Source: Cymbomonas tetramitiformis (lineage: Eukaryota > Chlorophyta > Pyramimonadophyceae > Pyramimonadales > Pyramimonadaceae). Taken from it: 64,000 nucleotides of DNA. Position 1 is the stretch's first letter; every line of letters begins with the position of its first letter. The notes below the pieces were generated by a model that was given only the letters and a program-made list of their open reading frames with translations, did no database searches and was not told where the DNA came from. Shown piece after piece: positions 11,013 through 21,987 of the stretch. The stretch is from NCBI GenBank assembly GCA_001247695.2, contig LGRX02035204.1, positions 1-64,000 on the forward strand, written 5' to 3'. Made by a program: the position numbers and the translations under genes.

Positions 11013-12257
11013 TCATGAGGTAAATAAGGCAATATCATTTTCACATGAGAATATCATTTTCATCGAATAGTGTGTTTGGAGCGAAGATGCCGTCTCCGGT
11101 GTGGGTTCGACCAGCGGGGGCGATGAGGGGGATGCTCCTAAACGGCTGGGGCCCAGCTTCCTCATCTTGTACTGGTGCACCGCGTGTAGACTGCACCAGG
11201 CGCCAGGCAGGCCCACGTCTCCCGCTGTCCCGGGTATCGTGCCCACTTCAGTGTCCAGGGTGCAGAGAGATGCCGAAGACCTCGCCGCTGCTCTTCGCAC
11301 GCCCTCCTTTTCCCACAGTCTGTTGCCGGGGGAAGAGTCCGGACTCGAGGTGGCGATCGCCTCCAGCTGCTCGGCGGGCGACAACTCCCTCCAAGCTGCG
11401 TAGAGGTCAGAGGAGCTGACGCTAGGGGGCTCGAGGGCTTGTTGGCGGCCGTCGTGCGAGAGGAGGTGCCACAATGCTATGCGCTGATGACCCTCCCTGC
11501 GATCTTGAGGTTCGCGGGCGATGCGCACTCTCTCCGCCAGCTGGTTGGCGCGGTTCACGTGCTCCTCTGGCGATCGGCTCCCAGAGCGTATGCGGCTGCG
11601 GGTGCGCTCCCACATCTTGTCCACCAGGGCTTTAGCAGCTTCTGGGGATTTACGCAGAGCTCTGCGAACCCTTTGCATGGCGACCTCAAGAGGGAGGGAG
11701 CATAGTTCCCTCTTCCAATGCCACGCAGCTAGCCTCTTCCGCGGGTCCGCGAGATTGGACTGGTAATTGGGTAGTGGTAGAACAGCACGCGGCTGGGGGC
11801 GAAGATCACGGGGCCCTCCAAGGTTGCTACCCATGATGGGGGGCCTGTGTCGGGGAACTCGCCGCCCCCTCCGACCCTCGATCCTTGCCTGTGTGTAAGC
11901 AGGGCCATCATCGAGAGGTAGAGACGGTTCGTCGAAAGGGCCACTTTCTGCAAGGGGGTGACTGGTCAAGTCATCCCTCGGTAGTGGCGGGGCACCAGCT
12001 GAGCGGTAGGTGTGTCGCAAGCGCGTTCCAGAGGTGAAGGCCACGCTCTTGGGATGAGGTCGATGGCCCCAAGGATCTCTACGTCCTCGTGCGCGTCGGG
12101 GTTCCATTGGTTCTGACCGCTTCTCCAGGGCGGAGAGGGTCTGATCACCAGGGTGTGACCTCACTTCCCCGAAGGGCAGGGTCAGGGACTGGGGTACTTC
12201 TAGTTCTGACCGCTTTTCCTGGGTGGAGAGGGTCTGATCGCCAGAGTGTGACCTCAC
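11013..12257 (-). CDS. Unrecognised 414-residue ORF within Gypsy material
   Basis: Basic, Arg/Pro/Ser-rich protein with no recognised domain. The first ~45 residues are two copies of a SHxGDQTLSxxEKRSE unit derived from the ~97-bp tandem duplication at 12088-12290, so the true start is uncertain. The middle (RKRLAAWHWKRELCSLPLE; RVRRALRKSPEAAKALVDKM) looks helical. It follows the gag stop at 12297 on the same strand and could be part of the gag/pol region of that element. The last ~15 residues (SCENDIALFTS) come from short direct repeats near 11035-11060, suggesting truncation by the adjoining plus-strand fragment. Confidence 0.4.
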   Translation of the reverse strand: MRSHSGDQTLSTQEKRSELEVPQSLTLPFGEVRSHPGDQTLSALEKRSEPMEPRRARGRRDPWGHRPHPKSVAFTSGTRLRHTYRSAGAPPLPRDDLTSHPLAESGPFDEPSLPLDDGPAYTQARIEGRRGRRVPRHRPPIMGSNLGGPRDLRPQPRAVLPLPNYQSNLADPRKRLAAWHWKRELCSLPLEVAMQRVRRALRKSPEAAKALVDKMWERTRSRIRSGSRSPEEHVNRANQLAERVRIAREPQDRREGHQRIALWHLLSHDGRQQALEPPSVSSSDLYAAWRELSPAEQLEAIATSSPDSSPGNRLWEKEGVRRAAARSSASLCTLDTEVGTIPGTAGDVGLPGAWCSLHAVHQYKMRKLGPSRLGASPSSPPLVEPTPETASSLQTHYSMKMIFSCENDIALFTS

Positions 12258-12290
12258 TTCCCCGAAGGGCAGGGTCGGGGACTGGTCGCC
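12088..12290. repeat. Two-copy ~97-bp tandem duplication
   Basis: The segment TTCTGACCGCTTYTCCWGGG...GGCAGGGTCRGGGACTGG appears twice in tandem with a few substitutions. It overlaps the start of the 414-residue minus-strand ORF and makes the N-terminal residues of that frame unreliable. Confidence 0.75.
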
Positions 12291-12296
12291 GGCCAG

Positions 12297-15200
12297 TCAT
12301 TCGTCATCCTCAACCGGGGGGAGGCCGTCGCCCTCCACAAGTTCGATGCCAGCGAGTGCCGCCAGAGTCTGGCAGCTCTGGTCGTCCTCACAGCTGGCGA
12401 GCGCCAAAACCTCCTCGGAGAACTCCTCTGGAACGCCGTCCACCCGGGAGAGGTCCTCCTGCTGTTCGATGGCCCAGACGACAGCGGCCACGAATCCAGG
12501 AGAGTTTGCCAGTCGGTGTCCACTACCCGGTGGTACATGGGGATGTACCCAAGAGGGTCTGGGTACATAGGGATGTACCCAAGCTAAATCGATGGTATGG
12601 GGGCATAAATTTAACGGTTTGTCGTTACGAATCATCAATATAGCTAGCCAACATCATCATGAACACGGGAATATGCCGTCACAAGCATCCTGGTAGGATA
12701 TATATCATGCCAGGTGCATTCAAACCCATGCAAATCGCAACTTGGCTCCCAAAAACATTTTTCTAATTGTTTTTTACCACGGTTTGTTGCGACTCGCCTT
12801 TTTCACAGTCTCGCATATCTTAGGGGGGGGGATTCTTCACAAAGTGGAATACTTTTTAAGGTTTGTTACACCACAATATCTTAATCAATTTATTCTCGTC
12901 ATGTTCGGCGTACCCTAGATCCCCAAGCTTAACTGCTTACTTGCCGCACGACACGAGGTACCTTATCGGGTATGGGGACGAGTCGACGCGAGCGGTTGAA
13001 GGTGACCTGTGATATCGATTATTATGGCCAAAAATGTTTGGCAGCTCATTCTTTGGCAATCGTATTTGCGATAACATGCATTGCTTGCACAGATAAATAT
13101 GCCTTCGCTCAATAGATCGATGGGCGGGAGTCATCACACATGTCCGTGCGCATTTTTTAGGCGAAATCTAAAATCTGACACTGTTTTATGATGAGAAGTC
13201 TTGATGATGAAGTATGATAACTTGTGAGGTATTGGACCGCCCCATAATAAAATAAGTGCTTTGAAGGGTCTATGTTAATGCCCTAATGAAACATCGACCA
13301 AATATGCAATTTGTATGTGCATAACCATGCATACAAATCGATGTACCCAAGCGATGTACCCAATAATTTGGAACTTGAGAATTTCGCCTTTTCTGGAAAA
13401 TCGCCTAGGCAACCGCCCCCAAAAACCCATGTCTATGCCATGAATACCGCCAATCATATGGTTCATACCCAAGATTGGTGTGTTATTGACAACCTATATC
13501 GGCCATATGGACACTTGAAATGTTTCGAGCTCTCCATGGCGTGCGGAACAAAGAGTGGCTTGGGTACATCGTGATGTACCCAAGACCGGGTAGTGGACAT
13601 CGGGCAGGAGCGTTGGCTCTCGACTCCTTCAGCTTGGCCTCATCCGTGCAGTTGCGGACGATATGCTCCGCGGAGCCGCAGGCGAAACACCGGCGAACCT
13701 TCGGTGCGTCAGCGGGCGGGAGAGACCAGGTGGTGGTGGCAACGGGGTGACCGCCGCGGCAGCGGCAGTAGTGGGCCCGTTCTCCAGCATGGCGAGCGCT
13801 GGGCGGTTCGAGGAGGGGGTGCGCCTGAAGAAGGGGGAACGAGGAGGTGGGTTTGCGAAAGAGACAGTTCGGGGAGGGCGGTCTGCAGTGCGCCTCTGAG
13901 CTGCCTCCGTGTCGATGTCATTCTCCACCTCCTCGGCGACCTCCCGAATCTTCAACAGGGCGTTGTGGGTGCCCGGGATGTCGTCAGTGGCAGCCTTCCT
14001 TTCCCACTCCTCTGGCCTGGAGACGTCCAGGTGGATGGCCCTGAGGCGCCGCATCACCTTGGGCGCATACTTCAGCCCTCGGCGGTACGTGGAGAGCATG
14101 GACAGGTTGGACATCTCCACGCAGTTGGGGACCCTGCCAGCCAGGAAGTTGACCGAGGCCATGCGGGTCTCTAACCGCGAAAAGTACTCCGCCGCGGTCT
14201 CACTCGGCGCCTGCTTCAGTGCGATGGCCTCGCCGTGCGTGTTCTCCAGGTAGCCCTGTGTCAGGGAGCACACCGCCAGGTCGCTGAAGAACACGTCCAA
14301 CTCCACGTAGCGCTGGTGCCAGGCCTGGTCGGACCCGAAGATCCCCGCCGCCCGCTCCAAGAACCTCTTCTGCTGGTCTTGCAGAGTGTACTCCTTGAAG
14401 CTCCAGAGGAGGCTCGACACACTCGCCTGGTACTCCGATACAGACGGCGTACAGCTGGGGGTGGTCAGCGCTTCGACCACAATGGCCTCCTGGAAAGTCT
14501 TCCGCACCAGGTTGGAGTAATGCTCCAGCTGCGCCAGTAGGCCATCCTTGTCGGCCGATTTGGTGTCAGGCTGTCAGCCGCGGAGCGGGGGAACTTAGTC
14601 ACGCCCTTGACCAGCTTCAGCACCATCTCCTTGACCTTGTGCTCCTGGCGGACCTCGTCCGAAGACGCCCGCAGATTAGTGCCCTGCGGCAGTCGGATGA
14701 CACCTGGCACAAAGGGGGCGGCGCGGGGAGAAAGGATGGGGTTCGCGGTGGCGGAGTGGGGAAAGCGGGCTGAAGGTGGTGGTCCTGGAGCATGCGCGGG
14801 TGGGAGTGCAGGCGCGGGATTCGTGGGGACTGCGGTTGGGGCAGGCGGTAATGCGGAGGTTGGCGGCCCAGGGATGGGCGGTGGTGCTGGTGCTGGTGAT
14901 GGAGCGGGGAGCGGGAGGGGCGTGTGGAAGGGCATGGGGGTAGGTGGTTGCGCGGCCACCACGCTCATGCTCCGGTACCAGTCGGAGTTACTAACCTCAG
15001 ACCACGCGGCGAGGCCGTCCTGGTCAAAGTGCAGCATCTCAGACTCCCGCGCAGTAGCTGGTATCCACTCCCACACCGGCTGTCCCATACTCGTAGACCG
15101 CACATTAGCTGCAGCTGGGTCTCCCATGGCCATGTCCATGATCTCGCGATCGACCATGAGTACCCCGGTCTCCACGCGGGGGTTGGTGAGGGGTAGCGGT

Positions 15201-15824
15201 GTGTGGTGTAGACGACCTCCCATGCGTGCGTAAGCTGTTAGCGGAGCTCCCAACAGATGCATAATCGTGAAGAGAATGGTGTCGCCCTGTACTCCAGCTC
15301 TGCGGCGTTCGTCCCGTGGTAAGGAGACAGTCGCCGCGCCTCGCACCCCCGCTGACTGGTGTACCCACAGTGACCCACCGTCGTGAGTGATGGAGAGAGC
15401 CCGAACCTCTGGGTACTGAGGGTAAGAGGGCTCCGGTCCTCGGTCGGGGTCACCATAAGGGTCTGGGGGTGGGTCACCAGGGGGGCCTGGGGGCGAGTTC
15501 CTTGGGCTGGGAACTCTGCGCTCTGAATCAGGGTCGCCACCACCGTGCACCACTGACTCCTACTATCGATTGTCGCCGGCGAGCCACCATCATGTTGAGG
15601 GGACCCTGAGTGGGAGGCTCGGCGGGGGCCGCTCCAGCGACAGTCAGAGACTCTGGGGGGCGGGTCTCGCTGTCTGCAGCGTCCGCCTCGAGGGTCTGGT
15701 CCGCCGCCAGGGCTCCCTGTGCACTGCTCTGAGGGTCGCCTGATGGAGGGGTTTCTGCAGATACAGCTGCGCCTGACGGGGCGAGCCCTCTTGAGAGCAT
15801 CGCGGAGAGGTCCAGGGCTTGCAC
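12297..15824 (-). pseudogene. Ty3/Gypsy gag with CCHC knuckle, interrupted by a TIR element
   Basis: Read on the minus strand. An N-terminal segment (start MQALDLSAMLSRGLAPSG near 15824), a Pro-rich segment (15553-14600) and a helical capsid-like segment (14507-13700, with EAIALKQAPSETAAEYFSRL and VMRRLRAIHLDVSRPEEW) lie in three successive frames. Near 13690-13648 a retroviral zinc knuckle CFACGSAEHIVRNC (CX2CX4HX4C) appears in yet another frame. About 50 bases later the sequence is broken by the TIR element 12517-13599; on the far side it resumes in the same frame as the knuckle (LANSPGFVAAVVWAIEQQED) and ends at the stop at 12297. The gag assignment rests on the knuckle, the position upstream of pol on the same strand and the overall composition. 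Confidence 0.75.
12517..13599. mobile_element. TIR element (TGTCCACTACCCGG ends) inside gag
   Basis: A 1083-bp insertion with perfect 14-base inverted termini TGTCCACTACCCGG / CCGGGTAGTGGACA and a 4-bp target duplication TCGG (12513-12516 and 13600-13603). The subterminal regions carry arrays of the palindrome-forming words GATGTACCCA and TGGGTACATC at both ends. Removing the element and one TCGG copy rejoins the gag frame downstream of the zinc knuckle. No transposase was found; internal frames are short and random. Same terminal logic (TG...CA, 4-bp duplication, palindrome array) as the elements at 3342, 18976 and 60418, but different sequence. Confidence 0.9.
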
Positions 15825-15885
15825 TCAGAGGAAAAAACGTGACTAATCTGTACCCAATTCGGACTTTTTAGGTACCTGCATATCA

Positions 15886-16130
15886 CAGTTTAAGTATCTA
15901 TTTGACACCAGTTAGACACAGTTTAAGTATCTATTAGACACAGTTTAAGTATCTATTAGACACAGTTTAAGTATCTATTAGACACAGTTTAAGTATCTAT
16001 TAGACACAGTTTAAGTATCTATTAGACACAGTTTAGGTATGATTTAGACACAGTTTAGGTATGATTTAGACACAGTTTAGGTATGATTTAGACACAGTTT
16101 AAGTATCTATTAGATACAGTTTAGACATCT
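15886..16130. repeat. 22-bp AT-rich minisatellite
   Basis: About eleven tandem copies of TAGACACAGTTTAAGTATCTAT with a sub-block of three variant copies ending GGTATGATT near 16032-16090. It lies just upstream of the minus-strand gag start, where a 5' LTR or leader would be expected, but no LTR boundary could be fixed. Confidence 0.9.
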
Positions 16131-16572
16131 GTTAATAACCGTTATAGTACCCGCTAGGTGCTTATTAGGCATTGTTTAGGTTCCTTCTAATCACCGTATG
16201 TTTTATTCGCGCAGTGCATTCGCGCCACGAGATATCATTGCTTGCTATTCGATGCATTATATCATATATCACCTATTGGATATTCAATATATATTCATAT
16301 TGAAATAATAGTTGCAATAGTGAAACGATATTTGTAACAATATTCTTTATCAGTGAAACGATCGCGGTTGCTTTCTATGCGTGAATACACAATAATGCTT
16401 TATTTCAAGGTACAAATAGGCAAAATGCTCAGGTCTCGTCCTTGCACAATTGACCACATATACGGCACATTTACGTACTGTAAAATACCTCAAGCGTTTT
16501 CTAGTATATATGAAATGCTTTCAGGCTAATTATACACAGGGGCATCTACATGAACGATGTCATCTGGCTCAC
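16131..16572. other. Gene-free AT-rich spacer
   Basis: No coding frame or RNA motif seen. It would be the 3' flank of the minus-strand gene ending at 16573; no convincing polyadenylation signal could be chosen. Confidence 0.4.
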
Positions 16573-17992
16573 TCAAGTCCTTGGGAGTAGCTTCCTAGGG
16601 AGCCGGGGTTCCATGCACATCAAGCGGACAGCACGTTCCATGTACCGCCCAGAGTCGGCGTCCTGGAAGATAATGAGGTATACCTTCCCCTCTGCCTCCT
16701 CGTCTGATATTATGTATCCGAGAACAAGACCTAAATACCACCGTTTGTTTGTGCCTGTACCAAACGCTTCCTGGCACACTCTGCCCACGAGGTCACCGCT
16801 GCTGACCAGTGTTTTTCCGTTGATTTTCTCCTTAACTAGTTTATCTGCTGTGCTCTTCATTTCTGAAGAAGAGAAAAAACGGGAGTACTGGTTGAGGTCC
16901 TCAGCCAGATACCTGCGTTTGGGAGGCTCAGGAAAGGCGTTGGCATCCGGAGCCGTGGATTTGGCTTTCGCAGCCGTGGATATGGCTTTCGCAGCCGTGG
17001 ATTTGGCTTTCGCAGCCGCGGGATCGGGTTCCGCAGCCGTGGGTTTGGCTTTCGCTTTGGCACGGGCTGCGGATTTTTCTGGAGGATCTGGAGCACTCTG
17101 CACGGCTTTTGGTGATGGAATTTTCGAGGCCGCCCCACCCTTGCCGCCCAACAGATCAACTGGAACACCCAGGTCGCGCATGTTTTGCAACCGCCGTTGC
17201 AGTTCTTCGTTCACTTTCTGCCGCTGTTCAACTACCTGAACTTCGTACTCCGATGGTGGTACAGCTGCAGCCACAACGGCTACAGGAGCAGGTGCGGCTT
17301 CAACACCAGGTTCGGGTGTCGGATCGGGCAAAAATTCTGGAGGAACTTTCCTGGGAGACTGAGAGTCATCCGAATCGTGTTCCGTGGGCGCAGGCATCTT
17401 CTCAACTTTTATTTTCTTTCCATCTGTGGCTTGCTCGACGTCATACTCCCGATCTTCCTTTTTACCTCCTATCTCGGCATTGGTCAGGTTGTAGCAACCA
17501 CGCCGCAAGATCCTCTTAAAATCTGCACCAACACGACCGACAGATCCCCGCAGCTTATATGAAACAAACCGAAGTGACACAGCGGACAACGAAACAACGT
17601 GATCTTTGTTGAAGCACATAGTTTTTGCGATATGTTTTCTCAAAACAGAAGCTGTGGATAGCACGACCTACCTTTGACTCCCAAGGCCTTGGCCTCCGTA
17701 GATTTAAAGTTCCCGCGGAAGTACTGGTAACACTTGTTGATGTCGCTTAAACTAAGACTCGCGGGAAACACTGCGGCGCTCTTGCCTGTGCTTTTATTCC
17801 TGCAGGTCACCTTCTCCACGACCCTGTCGGCGGTGTACATGATGTCCTTCTGACAAGGATGCGACTTACCCCTACTTTTCCTCTTTCCTTTGTTGCTAGA
17901 GTTCTCCCTTTTTCTTTTGCCGTGTCCAGGTCCAGGAGAGTCGCTTTCGTCGTCGTCGCCCGAAGAATGGTCTTCAACCCTATTCCGACGAC
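16573..17992 (-). CDS. Probable nuclear protein, at least two exons
   Basis: Exon 17992-17672 begins after a TTGCAG acceptor and encodes a Ser/Asp-rich then Lys/Arg-rich segment (GKRKRENSSNKGKRKSRGK, a likely nuclear localisation signal) and SDINKCYQYFRGNF. A 149-base intron (17671-17523, GTAGG...TGCAG) joins in phase 1 to the exon 17522-16573. That exon has an acidic/Pro-rich linker, a coiled-coil-like stretch (QVVEQRQKVNEELQRRLQNM), an Ala/Lys block with repeats of AAKAKST, and a C-terminal ~100-residue domain (GDLVGRVCQEAF; RWYLGLVLGYI; KVYLIIFQDADSGRYMERAV) whose strand pattern is reminiscent of Tudor/PWWP-like readers. That fold idea is inference only. Upstream exon(s) with the start codon were not identified. 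Function unknown. Confidence 0.6.
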
Positions 17993-18975
17993 CTGCAACA
18001 CGCAAGTCCGTGCTTTAGAATGAAAGACTGGTGTGATAGGGCTCCGCGACACAGATTTCAAGTGCTCAAGTACGCAGACAGAGGTCAAGAAACTGCAGAT
18101 GGAGGTATGTGAAGTTCAACCAAAAGGCTCGGCAAGGTCCCAGAAGGTAGCCGGACTTCGTAAATTCCAGAAATATTCCAACCAGAGCGCTGCCAGAGAG
18201 TGCCAGAGGATAAACCAGAGGTGCTGTCCAGAAACCACTAAAAGCGCTATTTTGGAGGGCTTTCCCGACTACTGATGGCCGTGAGGGCGGTGTTGGGGGG
18301 TTCTGGGCTGTTCTATGGGGTCTGAGGGAAGGGTTTTTGGTGGTGGGGACTGTTGGGGAAGGTTTTGGGGTAGGCTGAAAACGGGCTAAAACTGCTGTTT
18401 TGGGCTGTTTTTTGCTCGGCGACATTGGCCTCCCAGCCCGGCTCCCATTGCCGCGATGACTGCTGGGCCTCCCAGGAAGTGCAAGGAGCTGCACCCCAAG
18501 CGACCCGTGCGGACGGCAAAGCGCCATGCACCGACATGTTCACCGCTAACCTGTCGACAACCCAAAGGATTCCGCACAAGAGCAGAAAAAATCAAGAATT
18601 TCTGTTGAACCGCACCGCGGCCACTGGTGAGTTTGAAGTGAGTAAGCACGCCATCATCATCCACCCCCCCGTGCGTTAAGCGAGAACTCCCACCAGCGGC
18701 AGCGAAGACCACGAACACGAAGACGAGGGCCACATAGGTCGTCTGTGCGATGCGATGCAGCACAAGGTTGCGTCGAAGCTGTGCCCAACGTGCAGCAAAG
18801 CGAGACTCATCAAGCCTGCCAGGCAACTCAGGCAAGGAAATGCGCCCCAACAGGAGCACCTCGGAACAACGCAAGGACTGAACAGTCCACCCCTGCGAAG
18901 CCCGGTCGCCACGCGCTTCTATGGCGAAGCCAGATGCGCGAGGAACCTGTTGCGTAATGGTGTCCCAATGCAGAA
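17993..18975. other. No gene assigned; possible upstream exon region
   Basis: Overlapping frames on both strands (minus 19009-18386, plus 18425-18957) have no recognisable domain. A first exon of the minus-strand gene ending at 16573 should lie here, but no start could be chosen with confidence. Confidence 0.3.
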
Positions 18976-19630
18976 TGTCTATTCTGCTAATTTTAGGGCG
19001 GGTTAACAATACCTAAGAGCGATATTCGAGCACCCTAATATCCTTAATAATTCGAGATATCGCATACAACCCATGCTTGACAATGTTTATTGTAGTTAGT
19101 TTTGTGTGTGGAAACTGTAATGTCTGCTACTTGGATGGGTACACCGGGCTGAAATGGCGTTCAAAGTTAGGGCGGGTTGGCCCAAAAATTACGGCGGGTT
19201 AACCCCTAAGTTCGTTTATTGTTGCTCCGCGTAGGCTACGTGGTGGTCCCAAGGCACTAAGTGACAATATTTCAAGGAAGTTTTATGTTTTGTGACCTTA
19301 AGTTTCGATCTAGAGCACTTCCCTATCGGTATAGACCAATCCTCAGCCCAAAGTGTCTGGAGCTCTGGCAACTTTTTTTGGGTAATTTTGAGGGTTGATA
19401 AACGCCTGTTGTTCCTACTTTTTTCCCGAACTCGATTACCAATCCTCAGACCAAAGTGTCAAAAGTTCTCGCAACGTTTTTTGGGTAATTTTGAGGGTTG
19501 ATAAACGCCTGTTGTTCGTACTTTTGCCCGAAGTCGATTACGCGCGCGATATCGTAGAAATGCCTAGGTATTGGCAACCCGCCGTAACAACGTGTTACGG
19601 CGGGTTAACCCGCCTTTCGCAGAATAGACA
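18976..19630. mobile_element. Non-autonomous TIR element, copy 2
   Basis: 655-bp second copy of the element at 3342-3997, same orientation. Termini TGTCTATTCTGC and GCAGAATAGACA are perfect 12-base inverted repeats here. The flanking 4-bp duplication is AGAA (18972-18975 and 19631-19634), different from copy 1, which proves independent insertion. It differs from copy 1 at about a dozen positions by eye, so activity was recent. Confidence 0.93.
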
Positions 19631-19967
19631 AGAAGAACGCAGGTCCAAACCCAAACGAGGACCAAGAAGAGCAACATCGCCTCAATACTGCGTGACCACC
19701 ACGCTAAGAATATCATCAACCCTAATGGGAACCACCATCCAATCATCTGCACCAAATGTGGCGCAAGCCAACGTAGACCCCAGTGGTGTGCACAAAGAGG
19801 ACAAGCATATACCAAATGATCGCCAGAGCCCAAAACACCCAGATACTATAATGGATGGGTTGCAAAATTAGTTGGTAAGCTTAAGTATGTAGAGGCGCAT
19901 AATTTTTTAAATGAGGATTTAAGAATATATAATGACTTATTTTTTCATATTTCGTATGACAATATCA

Positions 19968-20235
19968 TATTCCAAATTGACTATTTTTTCAACTCTGAGA
20001 TTTCGGGCAGTTGGGTGCCCACCCGAGGTGGAAACGTCTCTCCGAATCTTTCGTATGCGCGTTAAATGTGAAGTAGATAATAATTTATGAAAACCGATTC
20101 GCTTTTGTTATTCTCATTGAGAATGTTAATTTCCAAATTGACTATTTTTTCAACTTTGAGATTTCGGGCACTTGGGTGAGCATTAGAGGTAGTCTAAAGG
20201 TATCGGGACATTCTCCGAATGGTACATACAAAACA
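19968..20235. repeat. Diverged ~165-bp tandem duplication
   Basis: The segment TTCCAAATTGACTATTTTTTCAAC...GAGATTTCGGGCA...TTGGGTG is present near 19970 and again near 20132, with diverged sequence between. The surrounding AT-rich region (19631-20318) has no gene. Confidence 0.6.
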
Positions 20236-20318
20236 TTGTTGGAATCAAATCCGAGGTTATTGCTACATATCAATCATACAAACGATAAGGGGACATCTTG
20301 TCTATATCACTTCCATAT

Positions 20319-20816
20319 CTATACCAATGCTAACAGGCGCTGATGGGTCCGATCCGATATGAAATATTCAGCACCCCGCCGAATTAAGGGCACCTCCGTC
20401 GCTATCACCGCCTCGCATGGAATGAGGCATTTCTTGGAGGTGTCCAAACCGTATGCGTCCCGTTCCCCCTCATCCTTCCATTCACAGTATCGACCGGAGA
20501 TCACCCAGGAGCCAGGACCGTGTGTGACACCATAGTCATCCTCTTGCATTTCACAATTTACTTGCATGCTTGAGGCCAAGGCCTTATGTCCCCCAGGGAA
20601 CTCCGCTGAATTGTTCATGAAGGAATGTTGGCGTCTCCAGCAGCTGTACAACTTCTCCCCCACGGAAGAAGGCCAACGACCAGTAAATACTTTACTCAAC
20701 CCAACCCAATTTGTTTTCTCCATTGCACACACGCGAACTACATGAAATTTCGGAAAGGTGACTGTGTTTTCGTTTGGCAGGTACGACCATACAATGCCGA
20801 GGAGCAAAAGGATCAA
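20319..20816 (-). CDS. Hypothetical 165-residue ORF
   Basis: Unrecognised frame with ordinary amino-acid composition (no low complexity): a hydrophobic N-terminus (MILLLLGIVWSYLPNE) followed by a soluble segment with four to five cysteines (GPGSWVISGRYCEWKDEGER; CLIPCEAVIATEVPLIRRGA). The hydrophobic start could be a signal peptide or the tail of an intron. It could be one exon of a larger gene; no partner exon was found. Confidence 0.3.
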   Translation of the reverse strand: MILLLLGIVWSYLPNENTVTFPKFHVVRVCAMEKTNWVGLSKVFTGRWPSSVGEKLYSCWRRQHSFMNNSAEFPGGHKALASSMQVNCEMQEDDYGVTHGPGSWVISGRYCEWKDEGERDAYGLDTSKKCLIPCEAVIATEVPLIRRGAEYFISDRTHQRLLALV

Positions 20817-20964
20817 AACCGGTTAAAGTCCGAATTCACGTTGGAGCCCGGAGGCGCCCCCTCCGAGAGGGTGGTTTCAAAGAAAGGAAGGATCCCCCTT
20901 CAAGCAAAACAAGTTCACGCCCGACGCGCGCGCGCCCCCCCCTCGTTGCACGGAATCGCGTTCG

Positions 20965-21987
20965 GTGCAGGAGATCGACAGGGACGACGAGCATACTTCT
21001 CCCGCAGCAGTGGTGGTTCCCCGTCGGCCACGAGATCGCGCTCCCTGGGGTGTTCCACGCACACTCCAGCTCGACGACCCTGTCCCTGCCAGGAATTTTC
21101 TGGCTGAGGCGCTCCAAACGGAGCTGGAGCCTCCAAGTCTTCTTCGTGCACGCACACCGCGCGGTGCTCCCTGGTCTAGGCCGTGGACGTCGGGAACACA
21201 ACCCGCTACTCCCGACAATCCCACTCCCGAGTCTGCCCCTGAGTCGGTGGTGCAAGATTCCACACCCCAGCAACATGGCCTCGCAATTCCCACCAACAAC
21301 CTGAACCTGACACCCAACTCCGCTGCTCAACAACCTCCACGGGCTCCGAGTCCCTTGGCAACACTTCCCCTTGCGTCCGATGATGGGGTCTCCCAAGTCG
21401 TTGCGCAACTCCAACAGAGCCAGCAGGAATTGCTTGAGCGGCAAGCTGCCGCGCACCAGGAGGAGATGCGCCAGCAGCAAGCCTGGTTTCAACAGCAGTT
21501 GGCGACTCTCCAATCTCAAACGGTCCAAGCGCCGGGCCCGGTGCAAGAGCCGTCCGTGACATCGCACCAAGTGCTTCCCCTTGGTGGTGGGGTTCCCAAC
21601 ATTGTGCCTCCAGCTACTATTGCTGGTGGCTCGGTGAACTCTGGCCCCGCGTTGTCTTCTTATCCCCTTACCAACCCGGGGTTTTCCGGGGCTCCCACGC
21701 CCTCCGTGACCACGCAATACCCCTACCCCGCAGGCTCCCAAAGCTACCAGAGGATGCTTATGCCACCTCCCGCGTACCCTACGCAGCTACCCGTCCGGTC
21801 TCCCTACCCAACTGTGGGGGACTACGTATCCCCGAGGGAGATTGCTATGCAAAATGAGCTCCTCCGCCAGAACGAAACCACCTACCGTGAGCGGATGCAA
21901 GCAATTGAGGACCGTGAACTCGAACTCGCGCGTGCCCGCGCCACTGAACATTTCAAGCAAGAGCAAAGGCGCTGGGGAGGCTTCTAG
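20965..21987 (+). CDS. Hypothetical Pro/Gln-rich coiled-coil protein
   Basis: 340-residue frame. Residues ~1-130 are Pro/Thr/Ser-rich. Residues ~135-185 form a Gln/Glu-rich heptad region (QQSQQELLERQAAAHQEEMR), then a Pro/Tyr-rich stretch, and the C-terminus is a charged helix (NETTYRERMQAIEDRELELA). The frame on the opposite strand (20836-21741) is probably its shadow, because the coiled-coil pattern is only meaningful on this strand. The frame is open upstream, so the first Met may be internal. Composition resembles gag-like or scaffold proteins of mobile elements, but no diagnostic motif is present. Confidence 0.45.
   Translation: MQEIDRDDEHTSPAAVVVPRRPRDRAPWGVPRTLQLDDPVPARNFLAEALQTELEPPSLLRARTPRGAPWSRPWTSGTQPATPDNPTPESAPESVVQDSTPQQHGLAIPTNNLNLTPNSAAQQPPRAPSPLATLPLASDDGVSQVVAQLQQSQQELLERQAAAHQEEMRQQQAWFQQQLATLQSQTVQAPGPVQEPSVTSHQVLPLGGGVPNIVPPATIAGGSVNSGPALSSYPLTNPGFSGAPTPSVTTQYPYPAGSQSYQRMLMPPPAYPTQLPVRSPYPTVGDYVSPREIAMQNELLRQNETTYRERMQAIEDRELELARARATEHFKQEQRRWGGF

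Noticed and set aside
20836..21741. 301-residue minus-strand ORF opposite the Pro/Gln-rich protein
   Set aside because: Overlaps a plus-strand frame with a clear coiled-coil pattern; the minus frame has no motif and is probably a GC-rich shadow.
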